This document shows positions 34,756 through 45,689 of a stretch of DNA of 64,000 nt, piece after piece. Location: assembly GCA_020698575.1 (NCBI GenBank), contig CM036254.1:27370526-27434525 (forward strand). The letters run 5' to 3'. The position numbers and the translations under genes are program-made. Position 1 is the stretch's first letter. Every line of letters begins with the position of its first letter. This DNA comes from Bostrychus sinensis (taxonomy: Eukaryota; Chordata; Actinopteri; Gobiiformes; Eleotridae). Under the pieces are notes generated by a model. It saw nothing but the letters and a program-made list of their open reading frames with translations. It had not been told where the DNA came from and did no database searches.

Positions 34756-37700
34756 TCTCCATTCTAGAGGTGAGAGGAGGATGTAGTGCCCAGGCTTTCG
34801 TGTGGAGCGGCTCTGCTGATTAAAGGTGCTATGATTACGTGAGCAGCAGATATGGGACAGGGAAAGTGATTTAACTTCTGCAGGACTCATGTGCAGTGTC
34901 ACCATTATTCTGGAGACTGATGCCATTGATGCTGGAATAAGTGACTTGTTTTAATAGGACATTGTTATGTATTCAGCTGAAGCTACAAACAGTGTTTTGA
35001 TTTTTTGAGTCTTTGAAACTATATCTCAGTTGTTTTTATTTTATGTTTGTGCATAAAAGCACCATGCAGTCTGAAGGCTGAAGTTACTTAAGTGAAGAGT
35101 TAAGTTTTTAAATTAAAATGCAGCTTATTGGGTGTTCCCTCTGTAACACTGGTACTTGGTTTATCTTTAAATGTGTTCTTTTTAGTGTTGACTGTGATAT
35201 TCTGATTAGTCTTAGGTTCAAACTGCACTATGCTTTATTAAATAAATTTGAGAAGTTAAAATATATTTTTTATTTGGGTGGCAGCTTGAGATAATAGGAT
35301 GATGGTGGGTCCCGAAGCCAGACCAGTTGAGAACCACTGGGCCCTAGCTCTAACTGAACTATTTATGGGGACACATGCAGAGGCTATAATCTTTGGAAAA
35401 CAGTGCTCTCAAGAAAAAAAGGAATTTAGCTCTGTGTGTTACATGAGGAACTCATTACAGGACGTGGAAAGATTCTCCAATGGTGCACCATAACACACGG
35501 ACCTCTCAGGGGATACTACTTAATAACACCTGCTACTTCTTTTTATGTACACTGAGAAAAATCACTTACTGTAGACTATTAATCCAGGTGGGTCAGGATA
35601 ATTTAGTAATTACCTCTGGTGAAACCCCTGGTGGGTCAGCCCAAAGTCATTAGCTTTCACACCACAGACGCATGGCTCCAGGGTGTGGCGAGAGCCTCTG
35701 GTGCACATACTACACTATGACACAATACATTTTTGATAAGGTCTAATTACAATCTTTTTTTATGTTAGGAGTGAATATTATAAAATAGACAGCATACTTT
35801 ATATCTTCAGGTAAAACGCAGAACTCCAGAACCTTTTTATGGTGCTCCTGGAGTTAAGAAAAGTAAGTAATATACTCTCGAGCCTTAATGGAGGAGGAGT
35901 ACATGAGGAGTTTAATGAAAGGGAGTTATTTGCAGCTTGTTTGTTGGAGGTATAAAGTAAGCATTAGTGGCAATAGACTTCAAGTTATATTAACATAAAA
36001 AACTATTTGAGGTATTTCAGGCTGAACTTGAATATACCAAGATCCAAGATGACTGAAATATATGGACTCCCTATGTATTCATTTAATTTTCAGAGTGGTA
36101 GGATTAGAGTGTAATCAATTAAAATGTATAATTATCAATTTCAATTCAAGTGCTCAAGGGTCTATAATGCACAGATTTATAATACACAGTAAATTAGCTG
36201 GCAGTGGTCCATATTGCTTTCTGTATGGAGCTGTATTGAGCAGAAAATAGGTGCTTGATGTACCAAAATCATTTAGAGAAAAAAAAAAAAGGCATAACAC
36301 ATTACATAACGGCCAATAGCATGCACAACAAGTACACATGATCAAATTACAGTTGTTCTGGATTGCTTCACCTCTTTTAAAGTGTAACTAAACTGTGAAA
36401 CAACTGCTCAGTGCTGTCCCAGAGGGATTTATACAGGGTCCACGCTGCTATGAAGCGAAAAGGTGATTGTGTCAGAGAACCGGCCTTAAACAGCTGATAA
36501 TTTAACAAAATATTCATGGAATTATGCATTCTAGCACCTTTTAATGTAGTTCAGTTTTTCTTGAAATTCAACAGTGCATATTTGACCATTTATTGTAATG
36601 CATGTCCAAGGGACAGCAGCAAAAGCCAGTTGTACAAAGACTTGTGGAAAAAGAAAAAGTTTTGCGCTCATTACATTAGATGTAAACAACTTAACAATTG
36701 TTAAAATGGAAACTAGATGAAGAAAAAAATCCTACAGAGGACTGGACAATAATGCAGACTTCACCAGAACCAACAGGTGACGACGAAAAGCACTAAACGC
36801 CGTTAATCATGTCAGAAAAGTTATTAAACTAGCTCGGTAGCTAGCGGTACCTTGGTTAGCTCTTCTACTTTCTGCTCTGCAGATAAATGACTGATAGGCC
36901 AGTTCCAAAACAAACTTAAGAAATGCTTTGCTCTGAGAGAGGAACCAGACTGTCCTGCTTGCTAAAAGCAAGTACGAGAGTCTGGCTCACCAGGCTACAA
37001 AGTTGTTACATCCATAAAAGACAGCTCACATCTATTTATAAAGTACAGTATACTTACATGCATAGAAGTGATGTATATCTGCTGTGAGTTCACCCCTGTA
37101 GCAGTAACGTTAGAGAAAGAGGCTATGAGAATCCCTGTCACATGGCCTATAGCATTTCTGACATGACAGGTGCATTTAGCTGCAGAGATAACAATACCAT
37201 GAACAAAACAAACGATTCAACAAGACATGTGTTTTGTTGTCAGTCTCAGAAAGGGCCAGTCTAATTGCTGGTGCATAAATATTCCACTACATGTGTCTTT
37301 TTTCAGCAGATGAAAGGGACATTAGGGCTCTCCATTTCCCTTTTCTGCACCATCATTAATTGATTAGATGTCACCATTTTGTCTCCAGTGTTAATATTTC
37401 ATTCTGGGGAGAAAAGGCAAGTGAATCGTCACTGCTGCAGGTCGTCGTGTTGTTGGTGGCTTTGGGTGAATCAGACAGGAACTAAGAATAAATCCAGTTG
37501 ACAGTGATGGATTTTTGGCTGAAATATATTTTAAAATATCTACTAAATTTGGCTGTGACATAATTAGTCAGGGGAAATTATTGGACCTTACGCTCTAATG
37601 GGCTGGGCTTGCATAATCCTCTTCTGGGTTGATTCAAAAAAGAAAGATGTCTGTATTCACACTGACCATTTTTCAAACAGGAGAGACTTAAATTATTCAG

Positions 37701-38101
37701 AGAAGTGGCTAATATGTAATTAATTTTATTTGTGAGAAAGAGTTTAACACAAGTGATGTGCTTGGGATTTACCAGTAGCACTAATAGTTTGTAGAGCTAA
37801 ATGCTAATAAAATGAAATGCTTCACAAAATGAAATGCAGCAAAGTCATAAAAATGTGTTCTGTACATGGTAAATGTGCCTCACAAAGCTACAAAAATGTT
37901 GCATAAGTTGCGGCAGCCAAGCTTTCATTTTTTAATTTTTCTGACATGATATATCAAAACAATGACTTAAAAAGGTAGACAGTGGCAGAGAGACCCAAAA
38001 TACATGTTTTGCTGATCTAAAAATGTGCAAGTATTGCTCTATACTAGAACCGGGATTTCCTTGCGTTGATTATCACTCATTAATTACAGAAAAATTAATA
38101 T
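34756..38101. other. non-coding, one hAT end, otherwise unassigned
   Basis: GTTGAGAACCACTG at 35325-35338 is a solitary hAT-type terminus. The rest is AT-rich DNA with low repeat content. The stretch 37290-37450 is balanced in composition and contains 'catcattaattgattagatg', a pattern often seen in conserved non-coding elements, but this is only an impression. Confidence 0.4.
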
Positions 38102-38452
38102 TCTTCCACTTCCTGTTAGGTGTTGTGGATGACTGGAGCTTATCCCAGTAACTTTAGGCCCTAGGTGGGGTACACCCTGGACAGTGGCCAGCTTGTCACA
38201 GGGCTGACACAGAGATACACACAGACAGACAACCATTCACTCTCACATTCATTCACTAGGGGCAATTTAGAGTCACCAATTTTGTCTTTGGACGGTGGGA
38301 GGAAGGGTTACCCAGAGAAAACCCACAGTAACACGGGGAGGACATGCAGACTCCACCCAGAGAGATCATGACTTGGCCAGCCTGAGGATCTAACCCAGGA
38401 TCTCTTTGCTGTTAGGTGAGAGCACTAACTGTTCTGCAACCGTGCCCCCTAG
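38102..38452 (-). repeat. SINE family A, nearly full-length copy
   Basis: Reverse complement of family A across its whole length, from 'cttcctgttaggtgttgtgg' (3' end) through 'ggtacaccctggacagtggc', 'ttcactaggggcaatttaga' and 'acacggggaggacatgcaga' to the tRNA-like head near 38445. The GAAT tail is missing and no duplication is visible. Confidence 0.75.
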
Positions 38453-38825
38453 AGAAATTTTAACATAAAAAAAACAACAAAATGCATTTAATTGCACTTC
38501 TCTATGGCAACACAAAACCTTTCTCAGTTTCCTTATTTCTGGTGCAGGGTAACCAGGACTGGACATCAACAATTGACCAAAACGCCAAATCCATGGATTT
38601 CAGCTTCTTTGGCTGCCTAGACGTACTGTATTCATGCCTAAACAAGTGCACTCATTGCGCAGGGATCATTAAACATACTCCCGTGCTTCTATGTGCACAG
38701 CAGAGGTACATGCACAAACACTGAATATTGCCCTGTTTGCCCGTTGTGTTTAAGTAAAATAGGCCTATACAAGAACATAAAAATAAGCTTCTATAATGTA
38801 TTTTTGGCATATAATTGTGCTTGGT
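38453..38825. other. non-coding, no feature recognised
   Basis: No repeat or domain recognised; small overlapping frames only. Confidence 0.45.
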
Positions 38826-41000
38826 CATTTTTAAAAATTGCATTCAAGTTCAAAGTTCAAAGTTCAAAGTACCTTTACTGTCCCACAAAGGGAAATTGGA
38901 TATGCAGCACCACATAAAATACATAAACATACAAACAACACTCACCAACAGAGATGGAAGTCATAGTAACGCCCAAACTACACGATGTGCAAATAAATAA
39001 AATACAGGACCCAATCCAGTGCAAAAATGCCAATTGTGCAAATTATTACAAAAGTGCTAAGTGCCATTAAGGTGCTTTACAGCTGATGGAATAAAATATA
39101 TTTGCATCCTCTTTCTTCTGCAGCCAGGAGCTTGATAGTGCCTCCCAGAGGGCAAAGCCTCAAACTCTGCTCTAAAGGGATGATCCTGTGAATGACCTAT
39201 GACACTAGCCTTCCTCTGCACCTGTTTTTTGTATAATTCCCCTGGTTGAGCCTGACTTCTCCTGGAAATCTTGCTGGCCACTTGGACCAGACTACCACGT
39301 CTGAGAGGCTTCCAAACCAAGCAGCAACACAAAAAGATAAAACTGATTCAATATAAGCACAATAAAAGAGAGTAATCATTTCTGAAGAAAAGTGTTAATT
39401 TTCCTAAAGAAGTACAGTCTTTGTTGGATTTTCTTTGAGACAACATCAACCAAAGGTTCAAAACACAGTTTGTTGTCTAAAATGACTCAAAGATATTTGT
39501 ATGTTTCCACAAGCTCAATGTCTGTGCCTGACTGTAAGGGGAGGTGGTGTTCTGCAGAAGTCAGTAACCATGTATTTAGTTTTGGATACATTCAGCTGTA
39601 AGAAGGAGTTGTCACACGACTCTACAAAGTCACTGAGGACTGGCCCATGGTCCCGCTCATCCCCTTATAGCAGGCTGACAATGACAGAATCATCAGTGAA
39701 CTGCAACACTGGTTTGTGTACAGAATGTACAGGAGAGGAGAGAGACAGCAGCTTTGTGTGGGACCAGTGGATGTAAATGCAACTTCATTCAGGGCACTGT
39801 TGGCCCTTACACTCTGGGATCTGTCTGTTAAAAAGTCCAATAACCAGCCCACTAAATTCAAATCAAGGTTGAAATCCACAATCAGTCTCTTAGCAAGGAG
39901 GAAGGGCTGCATGGTGTTAAAAGCAGAAGTAAAATTGGCAAATAAAAGTCTGACATGAGTCTTCGTTCTATCCAGATGGCTAAAAATAAAGTGCAGTAGT
40001 GTGATCACAGCATCCTCCACACCCCTGCCAGACCTGTATGTAAACTACAGTGAATCTAACTGATCTCCAACCTGCAGTAGGACAGCCTCTTTAATGATTT
40101 TCTCAAAGCTCTTCATAACCAAGGAGGTCAAGGCTACAGGTCTAAAATCATTTAAGGATTTTGGGGAGCTGCACTTGGCTATAGGCACAATGATGGAATG
40201 CTTCCAACTTCTGGGGACTCTTTGTTGTGACAATACAAATTAAAAATGAACTGAAAGATGTGACAGAGTTGGTCAGCACATGTTCTTAATAATTGTCCAC
40301 AGATGTCATCTGGCCCTGGGCTTTTGATTTGGTGTGCCTGAATATGTTAGCCACAGTTCTACTGTCAACAGTAATGGATGGAGCTGCCTGTGTGATAGCC
40401 CTGATACCATTCATGTCATCATTAAAATCTGAGTTGTTGAACCGAGTATAAAATACATTAAGTTCATCAGCCAGATGTTTATCATATTAAAAACCATCCA
40501 GGACAACTCTGTAGGCTTTAACATTAGACCCAATCATTGTTTTCATTCCTTTCCAGGTTCTCTTTAAGTTGTTACTTCTCAACTCAGCCTCAATTTTATC
40601 CTTGTACCTTAATTTAGCTTTTTTAATTTCAGCCCTACTCTCTTTTCTCACAGCCCTCCCTGCATTCACATCACCTTCATTAAAAACAGTTTTTTTTTTT
40701 GATTAGCAATTCTTTAATGTCCTTAGAAATCCACTGTTTGTTGTTTGGATACACTTTGACTTCCCTATTCGGGAGAACAGAGTCTTTGCCAAAAGAGATG
40801 TAACTGCAGGCAATGTCAGTAAGTTCATCAATATCAGAACAGGAGTCCTGAAACACTGTCTAGTCTGTGCCCTCAACGCAGCCTTGTAGCGCTGAAGAGC
40901 TGTCCTCAGTCCAGACCTTCACCTGTTGTCTGACAGGATCTCCTTCCTCAGTACTGAGGTATAGGTGGGTAAGAGGTGGACAGAGTTGTGGTTAAAAAGA
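38826..41000 (-). mobile_element. minus-strand Rex1/L2-like LINE, 5'-truncated
   Basis: The 3' end on the minus strand has a 7-bp repeated tail (ACTTTGA units, 38826-38850 reversed), the simple-repeat 3' end usual for CR1/L2-group LINEs. It runs 5' to about 41000, where LINE reading stops inside the region preceding the RT. Most of ORF2 from the linker onward is readable. 5' truncation is the common outcome of target-primed reverse transcription. Confidence 0.8.
39057..40990 (-). pseudogene. LINE ORF2 relic: linker, reverse transcriptase, C-terminus
   Basis: Minus-strand order from 40990: a linker phrase VKVYPNNKQWISKDI (about 40755-40710), a basic helix (about 40670-40490), and the RT start PRSWKHSIIVPIAK and NDFRPVALTSLVMKSFEKI (about 40210-40090). 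Then come the 'RTKTHVRLLFANFTSAFNT' palm strand (about 39950), the LVGWLLDFLTDRSQ box (about 39850) and an altered catalytic box FTDD (39689-39700) where F(A/V)DD is expected. C-terminal pieces include FIESVLSF-like and LPSGRHYQAPGC (about 39150). Stops and frameshifts occur throughout. The substituted box and breaks make it inactive. Confidence 0.8.
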
Positions 41001-41763
41001 CTAAAAGACGTTTAAAACACAGTGACATGGACACGAGCTGAAGCTGCGTGTCGCCACAGAACAGCGCCACCCAGGTTCCACCACTACACTAAAAAAGTAT
41101 TTGATCTATTTAGAACTGAGTGCTGCTCAATGCCTCTCCTAGCCAAACTTTGAGCAGAGCCTCCATTTCTCCATCTTTGTCCTTCACGTCTCCCAATCAT
41201 TATCGCTCCTGAATACACTCGGTTATCTGCTGTGCGTCCTGTCACTCCCAGCTTCCAACATTTATCAAGAGTTGAAATAACATTTAAAGGCTTGAGCTGT
41301 CATCTGACTGTGTGGATTTCTGCCACAACTGTCACTGTCTGCTCCATTTGAGGTAGGTCTTTAATTTATCTGTTTAAACAAAAGGCATGAATGATGAATG
41401 AAAAAGAGCATACAATGATTATATTGACACGATGAGGTTTCTTCTGCAGAAACAGAACAATGGTTACTTTACTCAGTGGTAATGTGCACTTTGATAGAGA
41501 AGTCTGACAAGTATTTTTTTTTTTTTACTACATTTGTATTTAGAAACTCTAAGTACACAAAATTCCACTATGTAAGTACATGTTACTACAGTACAGTACA
41601 TTGTAGTTACACTGTATCAAGTGTAGAGTAAAATTAAGTGTTACCTTTACAATTGATCTTCAAGCCGTTGGTAAGGTAGCAAAATGAAAAATGTATTGGG
41701 CCTTGTGACTATTAATGTATATTTACACTCTACTTTTCTATAGCCAACCTTAAACTATAAATG
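41001..41763. other. non-coding, no feature recognised
   Basis: Possibly the pre-insertion flank of the LINE. A T run lies at about 41515-41527. The phrase 'actctaagtacacaaaattc' recalls hAT debris but cannot be delimited. Confidence 0.4.
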
Positions 41764-42020
41764 CAGAGTTGGAAAAAGCACTGAACTCAAGTAAAAGTAC
41801 CGCTGCTACTTTAAAGTAATATCACCAGTGAGGACCCAGCAAAATTGTCACCTTGGTAAAAATAGGTTTTCCAAAGTAGAAAGTAGCTACTTGCTATTTA
41901 CTGCTAGTACTATTACTACTATTACCACTGCTCATTAAAAGTGAGGGTAATTTACCATTGTCCCCTAAGTCATTTTCTTCACAAGTACAGGTGTTATATG
42001 GAGTAAGTGGAGTAAGAGTA
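41764..42020 (+). mobile_element. hAT-like MITE fragment, CAGAGTTGGAAAAAG end
   Basis: Starts with CAGAGTTGGAAAAAGCACTG and continues 'aactcaagtaaaagtaccgc' and 'tgctactttaaagtaatatc', a left end typical of a widespread fish hAT-like miniature element. The right terminus is not recognisable and no duplication is visible. Confidence 0.45.
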
Positions 42021-42369
42021 ACTGAATTTTCAATCATTCATTAAAAATCTAAAAATGTGCTGTCTTGCATTTCTGTGCAGTAAAATTCAGTCTATAAAGA
42101 ACAAAAATAGACCAGGGATGTTGTGGGAGAGGAGATGGACTTATTACCAACTGTAATGGAGAGGAGGAGACCATGACACTCCCTCCACCCTCTCCACAGC
42201 CCACTGGTCAGTCTGCTTCATGGAACAGGGCTAAAGGAGGACTAAATAAGCCAGACTTGTTCAATAACCATAACTTTCTGGGTCAGCTTGCTTGTAATAC
42301 CACTGTTAGTTACTAGATCTATGCCTCAATTTTTTAACATCTTGTAAAAACTGCACTATTTGGGTCTTA

Positions 42370-42425
42370 CCGTTTTTCTCTATTGGTTTGGCTCATTTCT
42401 TGAAACAGAAATGACATTTTCAAAA
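42370..42425 (+). repeat. left terminal inverted repeat of the DDE transposon
   Basis: The core GGTTTGGCTCATTTCTTGAA is shared exactly with the right end in inverted orientation. Transposase would bind here. The outer bases CCGTTTTTC differ slightly from CAGTTTTTC at the right end. Confidence 0.85.
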
Positions 42426-42590
42426 TAACATGGACAATCCTCCAAACCTCTTGGCAATTGTTCACAACAGAATGGCAAATGCCTTAGTACGTATGTACTC
42501 TATGTAATCTATGATGGAATTATATGTTGTATAGGACAGGGCCCTGTGCGTGAGGCAAGAAACGTATCACTTATTCATTTACCGTAGTGG

Positions 42591-42593
<3 letters not shown>

Positions 42594-42621
<28 letters not shown>
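42594..42621. repeat. (TG)n microsatellite
   Basis: An uninterrupted TG dinucleotide run of about 14 units inside the transposon's 5' region. It is a likely length polymorphism. Confidence 0.9.
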
Positions 42622-42622
<1 letters not shown>

Positions 42623-42851
42623 CTACAGTAGTAGGCCTATACTAGTAGGTGGAAGGGAATAGTTGAATGTTTTGATACTAAAAATGACAAGAAATATATT
42701 GGACAAATTACTGTAAACTATGGAATTACAGAATTTATACAGTTTATAGTAGTATTCCAGTCACTGTGCAATGTTGCATTAGGATTGTGGTAAAGTTAGT
42801 GTAAGTAAAACAATACAATTACACTGGTAATTTATTCTATTCTTTGTCTAG

Positions 42852-43134
42852 GATTGGACGACAACCTCACGTGGGTGGCAGAGGGAAACTGTTCAATGAA
42901 CGACAGGAAAGAGAAATTTGTAACATGGTGATGGCAAACAATGCCACCACATTGAGACAGATCCACAATGCCATCCTCCAAGACAATCATATGCTCCAGA
43001 ATATAAACACAATAAACATCTCCACAATAGACCAGGTTTTGAAGATGCGTCAAATAACGATGAAACAAATCTACAGGGTACCATTTGAGAGGAACTCTGA
43101 CAGAGTGAAGGAGCTGCAGTACCAGTATGTAAAT
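42852..43134 (+). pseudogene. DDE transposase, N-terminal exon
   Basis: Opens without an ATG right after 'ttctattctttgtctag', a good splice acceptor, so an upstream exon with the start probably existed and is not recognisable now. The exon encodes IGRQPHVGGRGKLF, a helix-turn-helix segment (about 42900-43060) and the phrase KQIYRVPFERNSDRVKELQ, typical of the N-terminal half of this transposase family. It ends in a complete codon directly before GTAAGT (43135-43140). Confidence 0.75.
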
Positions 43135-43946
43135 GTAAGTCAGTTACTGGTTGTCTCTCATTATAACCTCACCTGTAATCACAGTAAGCTGTAGTTCACT
43201 TATTTGGCTTCAGTTTCCCTTTACCTGATTTCAGAATCAGTATTTGCTTTATCTGACTTCAACAATTTCAACAGTTTACTGTATGATACAATTATCATCC
43301 TTATTTTGTTGTCTTCCAATCAAATCTAATACTTTAGTTTTTACTGTAACATTTCAGTAAGTCATCAGTATTTCCCACTCCCCTTTTTATCAAATACCCC
43401 CTGCAGTACTTCCTCGTAGGCCTATCACTAGTTTGGAACCACTGGAGTAGTAGCCAGTAGTATATTGAACTTGCGGAGGAGAACATAGAACATTCCTATG
43501 TAATTGTTTGTAACTGTAGTATATGACTCTTCTGTATGACTGTGTGTTGGAAATTCATTAATTTCTGTGTTATCCTACTGTTATTCTATTATTTGAGCTT
43601 AGTGCTGTACAGGACAATGGCATGCGTAGCAGCTGTAAGGCCAAGGGATGTTGTGTCTTAGTGCACACGAGGCTAAGACATGGCGTCTTCTTAAAGATTA
43701 GAGCAAAAGTCTTCAGATATGCTTGTGACTCTGGGACACGTACTCTCTCCTGTGTAGGTTGGTATAAAAACTACCTTCTGCTAAGGGGGGGTAGGACACT
43801 CTGCATCTCTCCTTTGTGCTGTGTTCTCCTTGTGCACAAGTAAAATAAAGACAACTTGCTGTTTGAATCAGACACTGCCTTTTTGTCAAGTATCTCAATC
43901 TAAAATTTCCATCACAACTGATTAGATGTTCTGTACTCTATTGTAG
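43135..43946 (+). other. intron of the transposase gene
   Basis: Donor GTAAGT at 43135-43140 and acceptor 'actctattgtag' ending at 43946 are canonical. Splicing joins codons in phase 0 with no frame change, giving the expected YVN then RIMALEGND transition. Much of the intron is later insertion: a hAT-like end at 43425-43445 (AGTTTGGAACCACTG) and a solo LTR at 43543-43916. Without the LTR and one duplication copy it would be about 434 bases. Confidence 0.7.
43543..43916 (+). mobile_element. solo LTR in the transposase intron
   Basis: Begins TGTGTTGGAAATT and ends AATTTCCATCACA, whose reverse complement is TGTGATGGAAATT, so it has LTR-style short inverted ends with TG and CA. The flanks are ACTG (43539-43542) and ACTG (43917-43920), a perfect 4-bp target duplication. 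Inside, TATAAAA lies at 43763-43769 and the poly(A) signal AATAAA at 43844-43849, the expected U3-R-U5 order on the plus strand. No internal retroelement sequence remains, which fits LTR-LTR recombination. It may be retroviral or Ty3-like; the internal genes needed to decide are absent. Confidence 0.82.
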
Positions 43947-44330
43947 AGAATAATGGCATTGGAGGGAAACGACACCCTTCACATCCTTGTGTTTGTCGCT
44001 GAGGCTGGTTTCAGCCTGACCAAGGGCCGACGACGTGGCCGTAATATTATTGGCCACTGGGTCACGGTGGATGTCCCTGGTCAGTGAGGAGGCAATATAA
44101 CCATGTGTGCTGCCATTTCTGAGAATGGTGTGGCCACTCACATCCCCAGTCTTGGCCCATACAACACGCAGAAGCTCCTCATCTTCTTGGATCACCTTTT
44201 TGCCGACTTGATCCCTGAAAATGAGAGAGGTGAGTTTATGTCATTTTGTGGGACAATGTCAATTTTCACCGTGGCCCGCTCATCAGGGCGTGGTTCACAA
44301 CTCATCCAAAGATGGTCATGGAGTTCCTAC
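43947..44330 (+). pseudogene. DDE transposase, catalytic exon, first part
   Basis: Encodes the start of the DDE domain. The first catalytic aspartate position in the family's 'DEAGF' box reads AEAGF here (codon 43998-44000, GCT), a single-base loss of the active-site residue. An in-frame TGA lies at 44085-44087 inside VPGQ-GGNITMCAA. Next come ENGVATHIP and GPYNT. A one-base frameshift near 44232 moves the reading to VILWDNVNFHRGPL, whose Asp (44252-44254) is the second catalytic residue. The exon stops at 44330, where a solo LTR is inserted. Confidence 0.8.
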
Positions 44331-45108
44331 TGTAACACTCACACAACAGTGCAAGTAAGTTACCAATAGAAAAGGTCTGGAAATAGTGACAATTTACCAG
44401 TGCTACTGTTTTTTACCTTGTCTTGACCCTTTTAAAAATTAACAACCAAAATACCAAAAGGCAGAGACAATTTAACTCTCCAAAAATTATTATAATTGTG
44501 ATGCCCAAAGCAGACAATATACACCCTGACCAAGAATTGCTTACAGGTCCTTTAATGCGCGTTAGTTCATGATGCGCGTTAGTTCATGATATATAGTATC
44601 CGCAGCCAGGTCTCCAAAAATATAATCCAAAGGAAATTCAAAAGAAGGTATGTATACATCCCAAACGTAAAGTCAAATCCCGAAATAAATCCCAAAAATT
44701 GAGTCTTTAAGTCCTCCAAAAAAAGAGAAAGAGGAACATGCGAAGCTGCAGCGGAGACGCGCTCCCGCGCCGGCACTTCGAAATGCCGCGATAAAAAGGT
44801 AATAATTGGAGCGCTCTCACCGGCCTCAGTTGTGCTTTGTCCAGGCGGTCAGCATTAGTCCAGAGTACGGTGCTGGCTCAAAAACCCGTTAAAATACCAG
44901 GGAAACGGCCTATTGACCTCTCCAGCCCGTCCAGCAAGCACTATTCACCCTTCTTTTCGTGCCCACGCCCCATGAGGTGCCTTGTATCAGGGCAATTAGC
45001 AGGCACCGTCAGCTGACTGCGGAGATCAGCTGAACAGGTAAACAAACAAAAGGACACAAACACTACAATGCAATACAAAAACCCAAATATTATGTTGCCT
45101 GCGCTACA
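44331..45108 (-). mobile_element. solo LTR inside the transposase catalytic domain
   Basis: On the minus strand it begins TGTAGCGC and ends GTGTTACA, inverted LTR ends. The 4-bp duplication is CTAC (44327-44330) and CTGC (45109-45112), one transition apart. Removing the LTR and one copy restores the transposase frame at the LPPYSPF box, which confirms the borders. On the minus strand a TATA-like TATATAT (about 44590) precedes ATTAAA (44551-44556 reversed). A 17-bp direct repeat (ATGCGCGTTAGTTCATG) is at 44555-44571 and 44572-44588. The Ty3-like assignment is inferred from the 4-bp duplication and size. Confidence 0.8.
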
Positions 45109-45423
45109 CTGCCACCTTACTCTCCTTTCCTCAATCCTATTGAGGAGTTTTTCTCTGCTTGGAGGTGGAGAGTGTATGAGCATCACTCTTAGGATCAGCC
45201 GTCCCTGCTCCATGCTATGAACGCTGCGTGTGAAGTGATTACAGGAGATCAATGTAGGGGATGGTTGCGGCATGCACGCTGTTTCTTCCCTCGTTGCATC
45301 GCAAGAGAAAATATCCGCTGTGATGTGGACGAGAACATGTGGCCAGACAGAGAGCAGCGTGTGAATGATCAGGAGGGTGAAGACAGTGGACAAGAGCGGG
45401 AGAATGAAGACAGCGACCACTGA
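45109..45423 (+). pseudogene. DDE transposase, catalytic exon, last part
   Basis: Continues the DDE domain with LPPYSPFLNPIEEFFSAWRW. The third catalytic Glu is at 45142-45144, 35 residues after the second Asp once the LTR is discounted. A stop interrupts after VYEHHS. The C-terminal tail CRGWLRHARCFFPRCIAREN and DVDENMWPD is well preserved and ends in an acidic stretch and TGA at 45421-45423. The opposite-strand frame 44941-45420 is a shadow. Confidence 0.82.
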
Positions 45424-45689
45424 ATAATTCCTTGTTTTTGATATTGTGTTTGCTACTGTATTACAGTTTATTACTGTAATGTAAATTTTCTTTTTACATA
45501 TGTATGGAACTTACTTTATGTGTGTGAATAAAAATAGTTATAATTTCCTTTGTAGTATGAGTGCAATCTGTGATGTCAAACCTTGGAGGCTAAAATCCTT
45601 GTTTTCTGTATAGTGTTAGCTGGTCCTCTGCCATAGTGACAAAACATCTAAACATTTTGACGTGCTTACACAATGTCAAGGGGACGATT

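Noticed and set aside
44228..44236. A second splice donor (GAGGTGAGT) in the transposase
   Set aside because: Coding similarity resumes only a few bases later, so a one-base frameshift explains the break better than an intron.
44941..45420. A 159-codon minus-strand frame
   Set aside because: Antisense to the transposase C-terminus, and it runs into the inserted LTR. It is a shadow.
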